Positions 27,138-36,601 of a stretch of 64,000 bases of DNA are shown here, one piece after another. How positions within the stretch are numbered: the first letter of the stretch is position 1; every line of letters starts with the position of its first letter. Location of the stretch: positions 1 through 64,000 of the forward strand of contig JAISMO010000163.1 in assembly GCA_031276675.1 (NCBI GenBank). Direction: 5' to 3'. Source of the DNA: Tannerella sp. (GTDB taxonomy: Bacteria; Bacteroidota; Bacteroidia; Bacteroidales; Tannerellaceae). Below the pieces are notes generated by a model. The model was not told the origin of the DNA. It searched no databases and was given only the letters and a program-made list of their open reading frames with translations. The position numbers and the translations under genes were made by a program.

Positions 27138-27647
27138 TTATTTCAGTCCCAGTTTGGCTTTTACAAAGGGGGTGGCGTCAACGGCCGTACTTCCGACATA
27201 AAGCAGCGCCTGCGGATTGATGATGACGGCATATCCCTTTTCATCACCTACCGCCTTGATGGCGTTCTGTATTTTTTCCCGAAGAGGAGCATACAGTTCT
27301 TCCGCCTGCTTTTCCATGTCCTGACGGGCGCTGGGTACATAGTTCTGAATCCGGGTTTCCAGGTCCTGTATTTCCTGCTGGCGGCGCAGTTTGATATTTT
27401 CCGTCAGCGAATCCTGCTGGGCCATATAATCTGCATACTTCTTCTGATGTTCATCCGTCATAACCTTCAAATCCTTCTCATACTGCTCGTTTAATGTAGC
27501 CAATTTGGTTTCTATATCCGAGACTTCCGGCATCACGTTGAAAATTTCCGCCTGATTTACAATTGCAATTTTCACCTCCTGTGCACCAATCCCCAACGGG
27601 AACAGCACAAAGCATAGCACTATCAATTTTCTCATTTTAACTGTCAT
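27138..27647 (-). CDS. OmpH/Skp family periplasmic chaperone, second copy
   Basis: 169 residues with a signal peptide (LIVLCFVLFPLGIGAQ). The mature protein has the OmpH plan: a short strand EVKIAIVNQAEIFNVMPE, a long coiled-coil region about residues 45-110 rich in Lys, Glu and Gln, and a closing segment KGYAVIINPQALLYVG. Skp-like trimers hold unfolded outer-membrane proteins for the BAM complex. It follows its paralogue by 69 bp. Confidence 0.85.
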   Translation of the reverse strand: MTVKMRKLIVLCFVLFPLGIGAQEVKIAIVNQAEIFNVMPEVSDIETKLATLNEQYEKDLKVMTDEHQKKYADYMAQQDSLTENIKLRRQQEIQDLETRIQNYVPSARQDMEKQAEELYAPLREKIQNAIKAVGDEKGYAVIINPQALLYVGSTAVDATPFVKAKLGLK

Positions 27648-27716
27648 ATTTAATAATTAGTTGTTTATCTGATTACTTTCATGTTTCCCAAAGGAATTGC
27701 GTGCAAATGTACGCAA

Positions 27717-28235
27717 TTATTTTGAATATCCTAATTTCACAAGCACTTCATTGCTGATGTCTATTTTCGGCGAGGCAAAAATCAGGCTCATGGCCGATGC
27801 GCGGTCAACAACGGCCTGGTAGCCCTTGTCTTCGGCAATTTCCTTCACGGCGCTGTAGATCTCGTCCTGAATCGGCTTCATCAAGCTGTTCCGCTTCTGA
27901 TACAGTTCGCCTTCCGCTCCGAAGTATTTGCGTTTCAAATCCTGCGCGGCCTGTTCTTTCTTGACAATTTCTTCCTCGCGTTTGGTTTTCATTTCTGCCG
28001 AGAGAAACACCAGATCGCTCTGATAGCTCTTATACAGGTTTTGAGCTTCCTGTTGAAGCGCTTCCACTTCGTTTTGCCACTTCTTGGAGAGTTGCGACAG
28101 TTGCTCGTTTGTCATTTCGTATGCCGGAATATTCTTCAAAATATATTCCATATCAATCAGCGCAAATTTTTGCGCCATGGTTGCCAGCGAACACAGCACC
28201 AGCATGGATGTTAATAAAATACTTTTCCGTTTCAT
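27717..28235 (-). CDS. OmpH/Skp family periplasmic chaperone, first copy
   Basis: 172 residues; signal peptide (SILLTSMLVLCSLATMA), then QKFALIDMEYILKNIPAY, a long coiled coil about 45-115 including KTKREEEIVKKEQAAQDL, and the ending YQAVVDRASAMSLIFASPKIDISNEV. Two tandem Skp-like genes are typical of Bacteroidales. BamA usually lies just upstream; here that position holds an IS relic and an opposite-strand gene. It has a TATCTTTG -7 element at 28272-28279. Confidence 0.88.
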   Translation of the reverse strand: MKRKSILLTSMLVLCSLATMAQKFALIDMEYILKNIPAYEMTNEQLSQLSKKWQNEVEALQQEAQNLYKSYQSDLVFLSAEMKTKREEEIVKKEQAAQDLKRKYFGAEGELYQKRNSLMKPIQDEIYSAVKEIAEDKGYQAVVDRASAMSLIFASPKIDISNEVLVKLGYSK

Positions 28236-28271
28236 AAATCATTCTTTTTTATGGGTTCATATCCTGAAGTG

Positions 28272-28279
28272 CAAAGATA
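28272..28279 (-). promoter_or_regulatory. -7 element upstream of the OmpH pair
   Basis: Minus-strand TATCTTTG, full TAnnTTTG match, 37 bp before the ATG at 28235. No clear -33 TTG is present, and the sequence beyond it belongs to the transposase relic. Confidence 0.5.
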
Positions 28280-28316
28280 GACAAGAGTTTCGTCGGTCAC
28301 GCCGAATTACGTTAAA

Positions 28317-28745
28317 TTAACGGGACCCCGGCATCATGTCAATACTCATATGCGGCCTTTCATTATTGTAGAAGTCTGCCGCCACTGTTACAGCGGCTTT
28401 TACTTCATCCATGCCCGGAAGACAATTCCTTTCAGCAGTTCATTCTTCATCGTGCCGTTGATGCGCTCCGCCTGTGCCGGGATTCTGCAAGCGGACAGCC
28501 TCCGCCTGCAGGGCTTTCACGTCATGGCCCCGGATAGCGCCGCCGGGCGCCGAACCTGTTTGCTGTTTTTTCATCGGAACGGTTTTTCCCGCGTTTTCCG
28601 CCGCAAAGACAGCTATCCATCCTGACACCGCAGAATGCCCTGCCGGTATAATTCGGGATATGCGATCTTCTCCGCAGCCATACTCACAATGTAATCTGAT
28701 GACTTCTTCAAAATACAGTCGCTGTTTCTCTGTTCGCAATTTCAT
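28317..28745 (-). pseudogene. Relic of an IS3-family transposase (orfA start joined to orfB end)
   Basis: On the minus strand the 5' part encodes a helix-turn-helix segment like IS3 orfA (LRTEKQRLYFEEVIRLHCEYG, then SGWIAVFAAENAGK). After about 60 codons the sequence jumps, and other frames give IPAQAERINGTMKNELLKG and then VKAAVTVAADFYNNERPHMS with a stop at 28317, the C-terminal DDE-domain end of orfB. The catalytic core is missing and at least one frameshift separates the pieces, so it cannot be active. No terminal inverted repeats were identified. Confidence 0.75.
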
Positions 28746-28853
28746 CGTTAACTCTTTGGGATGTCAACTTTTTCTGGCGAAAGACAGTTTTGATATATCC
28801 GTAAAAAGTTGTTCTTTTGTAGCCTGCAAAAAAAACTGTAAAGGAAAAGACTA

Positions 28854-30620
28854 ATGTATATGCGTACGACAGCGCTTCAATATCTATATTTGCAAAAACC
28901 GGTAAGTACAATGCTGCTGGTTGCTCTGTTGTCGGTCCTGCCGTGGATAGCCACGGGAGAGTTTTCGACCAAGGGCGAACCGCGCGAGGCGGCTGTTGCC
29001 GTTTCGATGCTGGAATCGGGAAACTGGATGTTGCCCGTAGCCTATGCCGACGAGTTTGCCTACAAACCGCCGATGACGCACTGGCTGATGGCGCTCTTTT
29101 CTCTGCCGCAGGGACACGTCTCACCCTTCACCGCCCGCCTCCCGTCAGCGCTGGCTTATGCGGCGCTGCTGGCCGTTTCGCTCCTCTTTTTCGGCAGGAA
29201 AGTCCGCTTTCAGGAAGCCTTTATTGCAACGCTGCTGCTGCTGACCTGCGTGGAAATCCATCGCGCAGGCATGACGGCGCGCGTTGACATGCTGCTGACC
29301 TTCTTTACCGTCGCCGGACTGATGCGGCTGTTCCGGTGGGAGGATGAAGGCGAACTCAAAGGATTGCCTGTTGTGATTCCCCTCCTGCTGAGCGGCGCCG
29401 TCCTGACCAAGGGGCCGGTGGGTTTGATTCTGCCGCTGTTTGTGTTTGGCGTCTACCTGTTGCTGGTGCGTAAATACACTCTTTTCAAGATAGGTAAATC
29501 GCTGCTTTATATCGGTATTGCCTCGCTCTTTCTTCCTTCCATCTGGTACATTGAGGCCTGGCGGATGGGGGGAGATGATTTCCTGAACGTGGTGCTGGCC
29601 GAAAACTTCGGACGGTTTTTCCATCTCAATCCGGAAAACATTCACTACGATTTGGGACATGAGAACGGGACAGGGTATCTTCTCGTCACGCTGGCAGCCG
29701 GCTTTCTCCCCTGGACGCTGTTACTTTTCTTCTCTCTCTTCGGACTGAAAACCGGTAAGCCCGGCGTTCCGTTGAAAGAATGGCCGAAGCGACTGTGGCT
29801 GCATCTCCGGACGATGGACTCCGTCAGACTGTTTAGCCTGACGGCTTCCGTCTGTATTGTGTTTTTCTACTCCTTTCCAAGCAGCAAGCGAAGCGTTTAC
29901 CTGATGCCGGCGTATCCTTTCATCGCCCTGTTTATCGCCCGGCATTGCCTGTATCTGGCGGAATATCGTTCCAAAGTGATTCGTCTGTATGCCGGCGTGC
30001 TTGCCTCGCTTGTGGCGGTTGCGGCGGTTGTGGCGGCGCTTCAAATGACCGGACTGATTGACATTCGCAGCCTGGCCGGTCGATATGTTTCCGGCAGTTT
30101 CGCGTCCGCCACGCTGGATGCGGTTGCCCGTTCGTTCTCGCCCGGTATCACGATAGCGCTGACAGGCATGTTGCTGTCGGTTTCGCTGATCACCGTCGTC
30201 TACCTGATGAGAAAGAAAATCAATATCAAAATACTGTATGCGACATTTTTCCTGGTTTTCTGTACTCACCTGTTTATTGATGGCGTAGTGATGAGAAGCG
30301 TTCGCCGGGAAAGTTCGGCGCGCCCTTTTGCCGAAGAAATAAGACAGACGTACGGTCTGGACAAAACGAACGTATATGTGATGAACGACCTGCATACCTA
30401 CTATAACATGTACGGGCTGAACTTCTATCTGGGCAACTGTTTCCGGAATTTCGAGACCGAGCAGCCGCAAACGGGTTTTTTCCTGGCCGCCGAAAGAGAT
30501 TTTCCGACCCTCATGCAACGCTACGGAGCGGAATATGACTTTCGGACGCTGTGTGTTTCGGACAGAATCATCGGCGACGTGCGGGGACGGATTGTCCTGA
30601 GCCGCTTTACACGCAAATAA
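28854..30620 (+). CDS. ArnT-like glycosyltransferase (PMT/GT83 superfamily), membrane protein
   Basis: 588 residues with about a dozen membrane helices through residue 475. The first periplasmic loop STKGEPREAAVAVSMLESGNW with YKPPMTHWL near 65 and MTARVDMLLTFFTVAGL near 140 are marks of ArnT/PMT enzymes, which use polyprenyl-phosphate sugars to modify lipid A, proteins or glycans at the outer face of the inner membrane. A soluble tail of about 110 residues follows. The sugar and acceptor are unknown. It is 31 bp ahead of the beta-galactosidase and may be co-transcribed with it. Confidence 0.8.
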   Translation: MYMRTTALQYLYLQKPVSTMLLVALLSVLPWIATGEFSTKGEPREAAVAVSMLESGNWMLPVAYADEFAYKPPMTHWLMALFSLPQGHVSPFTARLPSALAYAALLAVSLLFFGRKVRFQEAFIATLLLLTCVEIHRAGMTARVDMLLTFFTVAGLMRLFRWEDEGELKGLPVVIPLLLSGAVLTKGPVGLILPLFVFGVYLLLVRKYTLFKIGKSLLYIGIASLFLPSIWYIEAWRMGGDDFLNVVLAENFGRFFHLNPENIHYDLGHENGTGYLLVTLAAGFLPWTLLLFFSLFGLKTGKPGVPLKEWPKRLWLHLRTMDSVRLFSLTASVCIVFFYSFPSSKRSVYLMPAYPFIALFIARHCLYLAEYRSKVIRLYAGVLASLVAVAAVVAALQMTGLIDIRSLAGRYVSGSFASATLDAVARSFSPGITIALTGMLLSVSLITVVYLMRKKINIKILYATFFLVFCTHLFIDGVVMRSVRRESSARPFAEEIRQTYGLDKTNVYVMNDLHTYYNMYGLNFYLGNCFRNFETEQPQTGFFLAAERDFPTLMQRYGAEYDFRTLCVSDRIIGDVRGRIVLSRFTRK

Positions 30621-30651
30621 GATTTAGGTTAATTATCAAATAACGAAAACA

Positions 30652-33600
30652 ATGAAGAAGTATTTCTTTTTATTATTCCTGCTGGGCAGCCCGGTAACGT
30701 TTGCCCAGACTCATTTCTGGGAAGATCCCCGGATTGTGGACGAAGGGAAAGAGCCTGCCAGAGCGTATTTTATTCCCTATGCCGACGCAGCGCAGGTGGA
30801 ACGTGACGACAAGTTTGAGTCGCCTTATGTGAAATCGCTGAACGGCACGTGGAAGTTCCACTTTGCGGAAAATGTCGGCCGGCAACCGACCAATTTCCAT
30901 GAAGAACATTTGGACGACGCCTCATGGAAAGACATTCAGGTGCCCGGAAGCTGGGAAACACAAGGCTTCGGTATACCCGTGTATACGAACATCAAGTACA
31001 TTTTCCCCGTCAACCCGCCATACGTAGACAACGACGATCTGCCCATCGGCACGTATCGCACCTGGTTTGAAGTCCCGGCCGCCTTCGAGGGCAGGGAAAT
31101 CTTCCTGCACTTCGGCTCCATCTCCGGCGCGGCAACGATCTGCGTAAACGGCCGGAAAATCGGCTATACCAAAGCCGCCAAAACGCCGGCGGAGTTCAAC
31201 CTCACGCCCTGTCTGAAAGCCGGCAGAAACCTGCTGGCAATACAGGTCTTCAAATGGAGCGACGCCTCCTATCTCGAAGACCAGGACTTCTGGCGCCTGG
31301 CCGGCATCGAACGCGACGTCCTGCTGATGGCCCGGCCAAAGGTATCCATCGAAGATTTCTTCATCGTCGGCGACCTGGACGAAGACTACCGGAACGGACT
31401 CTTTCGCGCGGATGTCACGCTCCGCAACTTCACCCCGGACAGGGCGAAAACTCACAAGGTCAAACTCTCCCTGATTGACGAAACCGGCAAACGAATCGTT
31501 TCCAAAGACCGGAATGTCAGTGGCATCCCGGCACAGGGCAGCAAGTCGGTCACTTTCTCGGCGACCGTACCCGAACCGGCCAAATGGAGTGCGGAATCTC
31601 CCACGCTCTATTCCGTCGTCATCGAACTGCAGGACGCAAACGGCCAAACGGCGGAATGGGCAGGCTGCAAAACCGGTTTCAAAAAAGTGGAAATCAGGGA
31701 CAGCCGCTTGCTTTTCAACGGTCAGCCGGTGATTATTCGCGGAGTGAACCTTCACGAACATCATGAACACTATGGGCATTACGTGGACCAGGCGACGCGC
31801 ATCAAAGATCTCGAACTGATGAAGCGACACAACATCAACGCCATCCGTACCAGCCATTACCCGCAGGCCCCTGAGTTTTACCGGCTCTGCGACCGCTACG
31901 GATTCTACGTAGTCGACGAGGTCAACCTCGAAGCCCACGGCATGGACGGGTTCGACCGCAGCCGTCACCCCTCTTTCATCGAAGACTGGAAAGGCCAGCA
32001 TCTGGACCGTACGGTCCGCGTCTTTGAGCGTGACAAGAATTTCCCCTGTGTCATCAACTGGTCGCTGGGCAACGAAAGTGACTTCGGCCCCAACTACGAA
32101 CTGACCTTCCGGTGGCTCAAGGAGCACGACAGGGCCAAACGTCCCGTCCAGTGCAACCGCGCCGGAGAAAATCCTTTCACGGACATCGTCTGCCCGATGT
32201 ACGACAAGATTCCCGACATGATCCGGTATGCCGTCAAACCCGGTATCTACCGTCCCTATATCCAGTGTGAATATGCCCATTCCATGGGCAACAGCACCGG
32301 CGATTTTCAGGATTACTGGGATGTTTTCATGCAATACCCCGTCCTGCAGGGCGGATTCATTTGGGACTGGGTAGACCAGGGGCTTGCAGTCCGCGACAAT
32401 CTGGGACGCAAATACTGGGCCTACGGCGGCGATCTGGGCGGACACCGCTGGACACACGACGAGAACTTCTGTGCCAACGGCCTGATTGCCGCCGACCGCA
32501 CGCCGCATCCCGCGCTGAACGAGGTGAAGAAAGTATACCAGTCCATCCGGATGGAAGAAGACTTCACCACCGTTCCGGGACAAATCCGTATGCAGAATCA
32601 TTTCCTGTTTACCGACCTGAACAGTTTCGACTACGCGTGGGAACTGTATGCCGACGGCGAACGTGTGGATGCCGGGCAGTGGCAAGTGGAAGGTAAGCCG
32701 GGCGCTACGCTGCAGACGGTGGTACCCTGTAATGCCTCGCGTGTCGGGACGGACAGGGAGTATTTCCTGGTCGTGAAAGCGCTGACCCGTCGGGCCACGG
32801 AGCCGGTACCCGCCGGCCACGTCATTGCCGAGGAGCAGTTCCTGCTCTGTGCGCCGGCAAAGCAGCGCGCTGCGAACCCCGGCGGAAGCGTCCGGCTCCG
32901 GCACACGGACCGGGAGGTCGCCTTCACCAGCGCCGACGGGCTGGTGAGTGGAAAGATTTCCAAACAGAACGGACGCCTGTCCGAATATACCTGTGACGGG
33001 AAGCCATTGCTCACGCAGGAGCCTGTTCCCCATTTCTGGCGTGCACCCACGGACAACGACTTTGGCCGTCAACTCCAGCGTACCTCCAACCTCTGGCGGA
33101 ACGCCGGCGAAAGCCTGACGCCGGCTGAACTTACCGTTTCCATACTTGACGGCGATGTGGTCGTTCGTGCCGAACAGAAAATCAACTATCTGGACATTCC
33201 CTACATCACGCAGTACTGCATCCGTCCCGACGGCTCCATCGAAGTGTCGGGCACAATGAACCTGACCGGCAAAAACCTGCCCGAACCGGTACGTTTCGGC
33301 ATGAAAATGCAACTTCCGGCGCACTTTGACCGGGTTACCTATTACGGGCGCGGTCCGTGGGAGAACTATAGCGACCGCCATACGTCTGCCTTTGTGAAGA
33401 AATACAGTTGCACGGTCGACGAGTTGAACTACGACTACATCCGTCCGCAGGAAAACGGTTACCGGACAGACGTGCGCTACGTTGCATTTACCGACGCCTC
33501 CGGTTTCGGCCTTCGATTTGAGGAAAGCGTTGCCAACCGCATCTGTTTCAACGCCCGTCACAACCCGGACGAAGATCTTGACCCCGGATTCGGAAAAAAG

Positions 33601-33777
33601 CAAATGCACCCCACGAACGTATATCCCCGTAACAGTCTGTTCGTCAACATCGACCTTGCGCAGACGGGCGTCGGCGGAGATGACAGCTGGGGCGCCAAAC
33701 CGCTGGATAAATACCGCCTGCTGGAGGAGACGTATTCCTATACCTTCCTTATCAGGCCGGTCGTAAACGGAAGGTGA
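30652..33777 (+). CDS. Beta-galactosidase, glycoside hydrolase family 2
   Basis: 1041 residues, full GH2/LacZ length. Signal peptide MKKYFFLLFLLGSPVTFAQ. Sugar-binding domain at about 50-225, Ig-like domain 230-330, TIM barrel 335-620 with YGFYVVDEVNLEAHGMD near 425, the acid/base Glu in NWSLGNESDFG near 470 and the nucleophile Glu in IQCEYAHSMGNSTG near 543. A Bgal small-chain C-terminal domain starts near 760 (HFWRAPTDNDFG near 797). It should cleave terminal beta-galactosides in the periplasm or at the surface. There is no SusC/SusD pair nearby. Confidence 0.92.
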   Translation: MKKYFFLLFLLGSPVTFAQTHFWEDPRIVDEGKEPARAYFIPYADAAQVERDDKFESPYVKSLNGTWKFHFAENVGRQPTNFHEEHLDDASWKDIQVPGSWETQGFGIPVYTNIKYIFPVNPPYVDNDDLPIGTYRTWFEVPAAFEGREIFLHFGSISGAATICVNGRKIGYTKAAKTPAEFNLTPCLKAGRNLLAIQVFKWSDASYLEDQDFWRLAGIERDVLLMARPKVSIEDFFIVGDLDEDYRNGLFRADVTLRNFTPDRAKTHKVKLSLIDETGKRIVSKDRNVSGIPAQGSKSVTFSATVPEPAKWSAESPTLYSVVIELQDANGQTAEWAGCKTGFKKVEIRDSRLLFNGQPVIIRGVNLHEHHEHYGHYVDQATRIKDLELMKRHNINAIRTSHYPQAPEFYRLCDRYGFYVVDEVNLEAHGMDGFDRSRHPSFIEDWKGQHLDRTVRVFERDKNFPCVINWSLGNESDFGPNYELTFRWLKEHDRAKRPVQCNRAGENPFTDIVCPMYDKIPDMIRYAVKPGIYRPYIQCEYAHSMGNSTGDFQDYWDVFMQYPVLQGGFIWDWVDQGLAVRDNLGRKYWAYGGDLGGHRWTHDENFCANGLIAADRTPHPALNEVKKVYQSIRMEEDFTTVPGQIRMQNHFLFTDLNSFDYAWELYADGERVDAGQWQVEGKPGATLQTVVPCNASRVGTDREYFLVVKALTRRATEPVPAGHVIAEEQFLLCAPAKQRAANPGGSVRLRHTDREVAFTSADGLVSGKISKQNGRLSEYTCDGKPLLTQEPVPHFWRAPTDNDFGRQLQRTSNLWRNAGESLTPAELTVSILDGDVVVRAEQKINYLDIPYITQYCIRPDGSIEVSGTMNLTGKNLPEPVRFGMKMQLPAHFDRVTYYGRGPWENYSDRHTSAFVKKYSCTVDELNYDYIRPQENGYRTDVRYVAFTDASGFGLRFEESVANRICFNARHNPDEDLDPGFGKKQMHPTNVYPRNSLFVNIDLAQTGVGGDDSWGAKPLDKYRLLEETYSYTFLIRPVVNGR

Positions 33778-34148
33778 AGAAGCCTCTTTCCGCTGCAAAA
33801 AAGTGGAGCGCTGAGCATGAACGGCGGAGTTGCAAATACAGAAAACAGGTATTGCAACCTTTCGCAGGTCATTCTCCCCATGTCATCCGTTTTTGCTTCA
33901 CTTGATGACATGGGGATACCCACCGTCGAATCAAGCAGATGTTGCAGCATGGACCGGGCGAACATGGACCATAGGGGCCACCCTGAAGCTACAGTTTCAG
34001 GGTGGTTGAAGCAAACTTAAGGTTCATAAAGTGTCCTCCCTGCGGGAGGGTCTGTTACACGCCACTCCTTTCGCATCCCTAAAACGGAACGGGCCGAACG
34101 GTATGGCAAAATTCTTCACCAGACGTTTTTCGATGAAGAAGAATATCA
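33778..34148. other. Intergenic region with three perfect hairpins
   Basis: After the beta-galactosidase there are: CCCCATGTCATC (33876-33887) with GATGACATGGGG (33904-33915), a 12-bp stem; CCACCCTGAA (33978-33987) with TTCAGGGTGG (33996-34005), a 10-bp stem with an 8-nt loop; and CCTCCC (34035-34040) with GGGAGG (34044-34049). None has a U-tract. No gene is supported. They could be transcript-end structures or ends of a lost mobile element. Confidence 0.45.
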
Positions 34149-34149
34149 T

Positions 34150-34157
34150 TACTTTTG
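34150..34157 (+). promoter_or_regulatory. -7 element upstream of array and prfA
   Basis: TACTTTTG matches TAnnTTTG. If used, it gives a leader of about 345 nt that carries the whole 21-bp palindromic array before the prfA start. The -33 region is only TTT-rich. Confidence 0.45.
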
Positions 34158-34241
34158 CACCGCAATTTAATATGGCATAATGTGAAGAAAATAACTTTTT
34201 TGTTGCGCATTAGCGCATATCCTTACGGAGGAAATGATCCC

Positions 34242-34451
34242 GAAAGCCTTGTGGAAATCGCCGATTCCCCATGGGAAATTACCGATTCCCCATGGGGAAT
34301 TGTCGATTCCTCATGGGGAATTGCCGATTCCTCAACGGGAATTGTCGATTCCCCAACGGGAATTGTTGATTCCCCATGGGGAATTGTTGATTCCCCATGG
34401 GGAATTATCGGTTTCCCAACGGGAATTGCCGGTTCCCCGGTGGAAATTAGC
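34242..34451. repeat. Palindromic tandem array, 21-bp period, about ten units
   Basis: Clear units start at 34263, 34284, 34305, 34326, 34347, 34368, 34389, 34410 and 34431, preceded by a degenerate one at 34242. The best units contain the 18-bp palindrome AATTCCCCATGGGGAATT minus its first base (GATTCCCCATGGGGAATT); some have CCCCAACGGG in the centre. Open frames with heptad peptides (DSPWGIV) on both strands follow from the period and are not taken as genes. The last unit ends 59 bp before the prfA start. Confidence 0.92.
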
Positions 34452-34510
34452 ACTGCACAAACATATTTTTCTCCTCAAAAACAAGCCATTTAAAGAAAAT
34501 AGCGGGATCA

Positions 34511-35605
34511 TTGAAAACAGAAAACCATACTCTTCTGTCCGGATTAAACAGCCTGGCCGGCCGTTTTGAGGAAGTCTCGACGCTGATTACCGATCCGGCG
34601 GTCATCGCCGACCGGAAACGCTTTACCCGTCTTTCCAGGGAATACAGGGAGCTGGACAGCCTGATGAACGTAAGGGCAACCTATTTGCAGACGCTTAGGG
34701 GCATTGAGGAAGCCAGGACGGTTTTGTCCGGCGACACGGATGCAGACATGCGGGAAATCGCTCGCGAGGAACTGGACGCCTGTCAGACGCAACTGCCCGG
34801 ACTGGAGGAAAATATCAAACTGCTGCTGCTTCCGGCCGACCCGCAGGACGGGAAAAACGCCATCGTTGAAATCCGGGGCGGAACCGGCGGCGATGAAGCG
34901 GCCATTTTTGCAGGAGACCTGTTCAGGATGTATGCAAAATACTGCGAATCGAAAGGCTGGAAAGTGCAGGTCACGCATTACAGCGAAGGCGTGACCGGGG
35001 GTTACAGGGAGATTGTTTTTACAGTAACGGGCGAAGGCGTATACGGCATTCTGAAATACGAATCGGGCGTGCATCGCGTACAGCGGGTGCCGCAGACCGA
35101 AGCGCAGGGACGCATACATACTTCGGCGGCCACGGTGGCCGTGCTGCCGGAAGCCGACGAATTTGATGTGGAAATCAACGAGAAACGGGATATCCGGCGC
35201 GATGAATTTTGTTCGTCCGGCGCCGGAGGACAGTCTGTGAACACGACGTATTCGGCCATCCGCCTGACGCATATCCCGTCCGGTATTGTGGTACAGTGCC
35301 AGGACGAACGTTCCAAACTGAAGAATTACGACAAGGCGCTGGCCGAACTGCGAACCAGGTTATACAACCTTGAATACCGGAAATACCTGGACGAGATTGC
35401 CTCCAAACGTAAAACCATGGTTTCTACCGGCGATCGGTCGGCCAAAATCCGTACCTACAATTATCCGCAGGGACGCATCACCGATCATCGCATCAACTAT
35501 ACGGCATATAACCTGTCCGCCTTTATGGACGGGAACATACAGGACTGTATCGACCACCTGACCGTGGCCGAAAATACGGAACGGCTTAAAGCAGGCAAAT
35601 TATAA
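34511..35605 (+). CDS. prfA: Peptide chain release factor 1
   Basis: 364 residues. Codon-recognition domain and the catalytic GGQ in [20 protein letters not shown] near residue 235, preceded by [25 protein letters not shown]. It ends translation at UAA and UAG. The start is TTG at 34511: in this frame a TAG lies at 34448-34450 and no ATG occurs between, and the resulting N-terminus ([21 protein letters not shown]) has the normal RF1 length. It is followed 25 bp later by pyrF. Confidence 0.95.
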   Translation: MKTENHTLLSGLNSLAGRFEEVSTLITDPAVIADRKRFTRLSREYRELDSLMNVRATYLQTLRGIEEARTVLSGDTDADMREIAREELDACQTQLPGLEENIKLLLLPADPQDGKNAIVEIRGGTGGDEAAIFAGDLFRMYAKYCESKGWKVQVTHYSEGVTGGYREIVFTVTGEGVYGILKYESGVHRVQRVPQTEAQGRIHTSAATVAVLPEADEFDVEINEKRDIRRDEFCSSGAGGQSVNTTYSAIRLTHIPSGIVVQCQDERSKLKNYDKALAELRTRLYNLEYRKYLDEIASKRKTMVSTGDRSAKIRTYNYPQGRITDHRINYTAYNLSAFMDGNIQDCIDHLTVAENTERLKAGKL

Positions 35606-35630
35606 TTATCAATCTAATGTACCGAGCAAA

Positions 35631-36455
35631 ATGACCAAACAGACGCTTATTGAAAACATATGGAGAAAACAGTCATTCCTGTGCGTGGGTCTGGATACGG
35701 ATATCCGGAAAATCCCCACGCATCTGCTGAACGGCGACGACCCGGTGTTTGAGTTCAACAGGGCGATTATCGATGCCACGGCTGCATACAGCGTGGCATA
35801 CAAACCCAACCTGGCCTTTTACGAAAGCCTCGGCGCGAAAGGCTACACGGCTTTTGAACGGACGGTAGCCTACCTGCGTGAACACCATCCCGACCAGTTC
35901 ATTATTGCCGATGCCAAACGCGGCGACATCGGGAACACTTCCGGGCTGTATGCCCGTTTCTTTTTTGAACACGCGGACGTCGACGCCGTGACGGTTACGC
36001 CGTATATGGGCGAGGACAGCGTAAAGCCGTTCCTGACGGAAGGGCGGTGGGTGATTTTGCTGGCGCTGACCTCCAACAGGGGGGCGCAGGATTTTCAATT
36101 CACACGGGATGCCAGGGGGGAACGCCTGTTTGAAAAGGTGCTGAAGAGGTCGCAGGAATGGGCGGACGATGAACAGATGATGTATGTTGCCGGCGCTACG
36201 CAGGGATGTATGCTTGCGGAAATCCGCAAACATGCGCCCAGTCATTTTTTGCTGGTACCGGGCGTCGGCGCTCAGGGCGGATCGCTGGCGGAAGTCTGTA
36301 AATACGGAATGAACAGTGCGTGCGGACTGCTGGTAAATTCATCGCGTGCAATTATTTACGCCGATTCGACCGAAGCATTTGCCGCGGCAGCCCGCCGCGA
36401 AGCGCGGAAAATACAGCGGGAGATGGCCGGATACCTGTCCAGGATAGCAAAATAA
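35631..36455 (+). CDS. pyrF: Orotidine 5'-phosphate decarboxylase (PyrF type 2)
   Basis: 274 residues. [14 protein letters not shown] near residue 16, [12 protein letters not shown] near 58, the catalytic block [21 protein letters not shown] near 87-107, and [11 protein letters not shown] near 207. It makes UMP from OMP in pyrimidine synthesis. The length and the [11 protein letters not shown] form belong to the longer, type 2 subfamily common in Bacteroidota. It follows prfA by 25 bp. Confidence 0.95.
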   Translation: MTKQTLIENIWRKQSFLCVGLDTDIRKIPTHLLNGDDPVFEFNRAIIDATAAYSVAYKPNLAFYESLGAKGYTAFERTVAYLREHHPDQFIIADAKRGDIGNTSGLYARFFFEHADVDAVTVTPYMGEDSVKPFLTEGRWVILLALTSNRGAQDFQFTRDARGERLFEKVLKRSQEWADDEQMMYVAGATQGCMLAEIRKHAPSHFLLVPGVGAQGGSLAEVCKYGMNSACGLLVNSSRAIIYADSTEAFAAAARREARKIQREMAGYLSRIAK

Positions 36456-36601
36456 TCCTAAATGATAGGCTTGTCCGAAAATTATTGCCACCTTTGTGAA
36501 CTTTTTTTCAACGGTATGAAAAAGGAGATCAAAGGAACAGAATTGCAATCAATCTGATTTGTACAGATAGCAGGTGTATAACGAAGCACACTAAAATAGA
36601 C

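Noticed and set aside
30922-33798. 958-codon open frame opposite the beta-galactosidase, and similar long antisense frames at 22286-24055, 5106-6587 and 41691-42590
   Set aside because: They lie exactly opposite strong known genes, have low-complexity unrecognisable translations and arise from GC-rich third positions on the coding strand.
34155-34493. Open frames on both strands with heptad peptides (DSPWGIV; IPHGEST) through the 21-bp array, and the same at 16351-16637
   Set aside because: A 21-bp period is a multiple of three, so any frame lacking a stop in one unit stays open in all. Several frames on both strands are open at once, no start context or domain is seen, and the 23-bp arrays with identical design cannot code this way.
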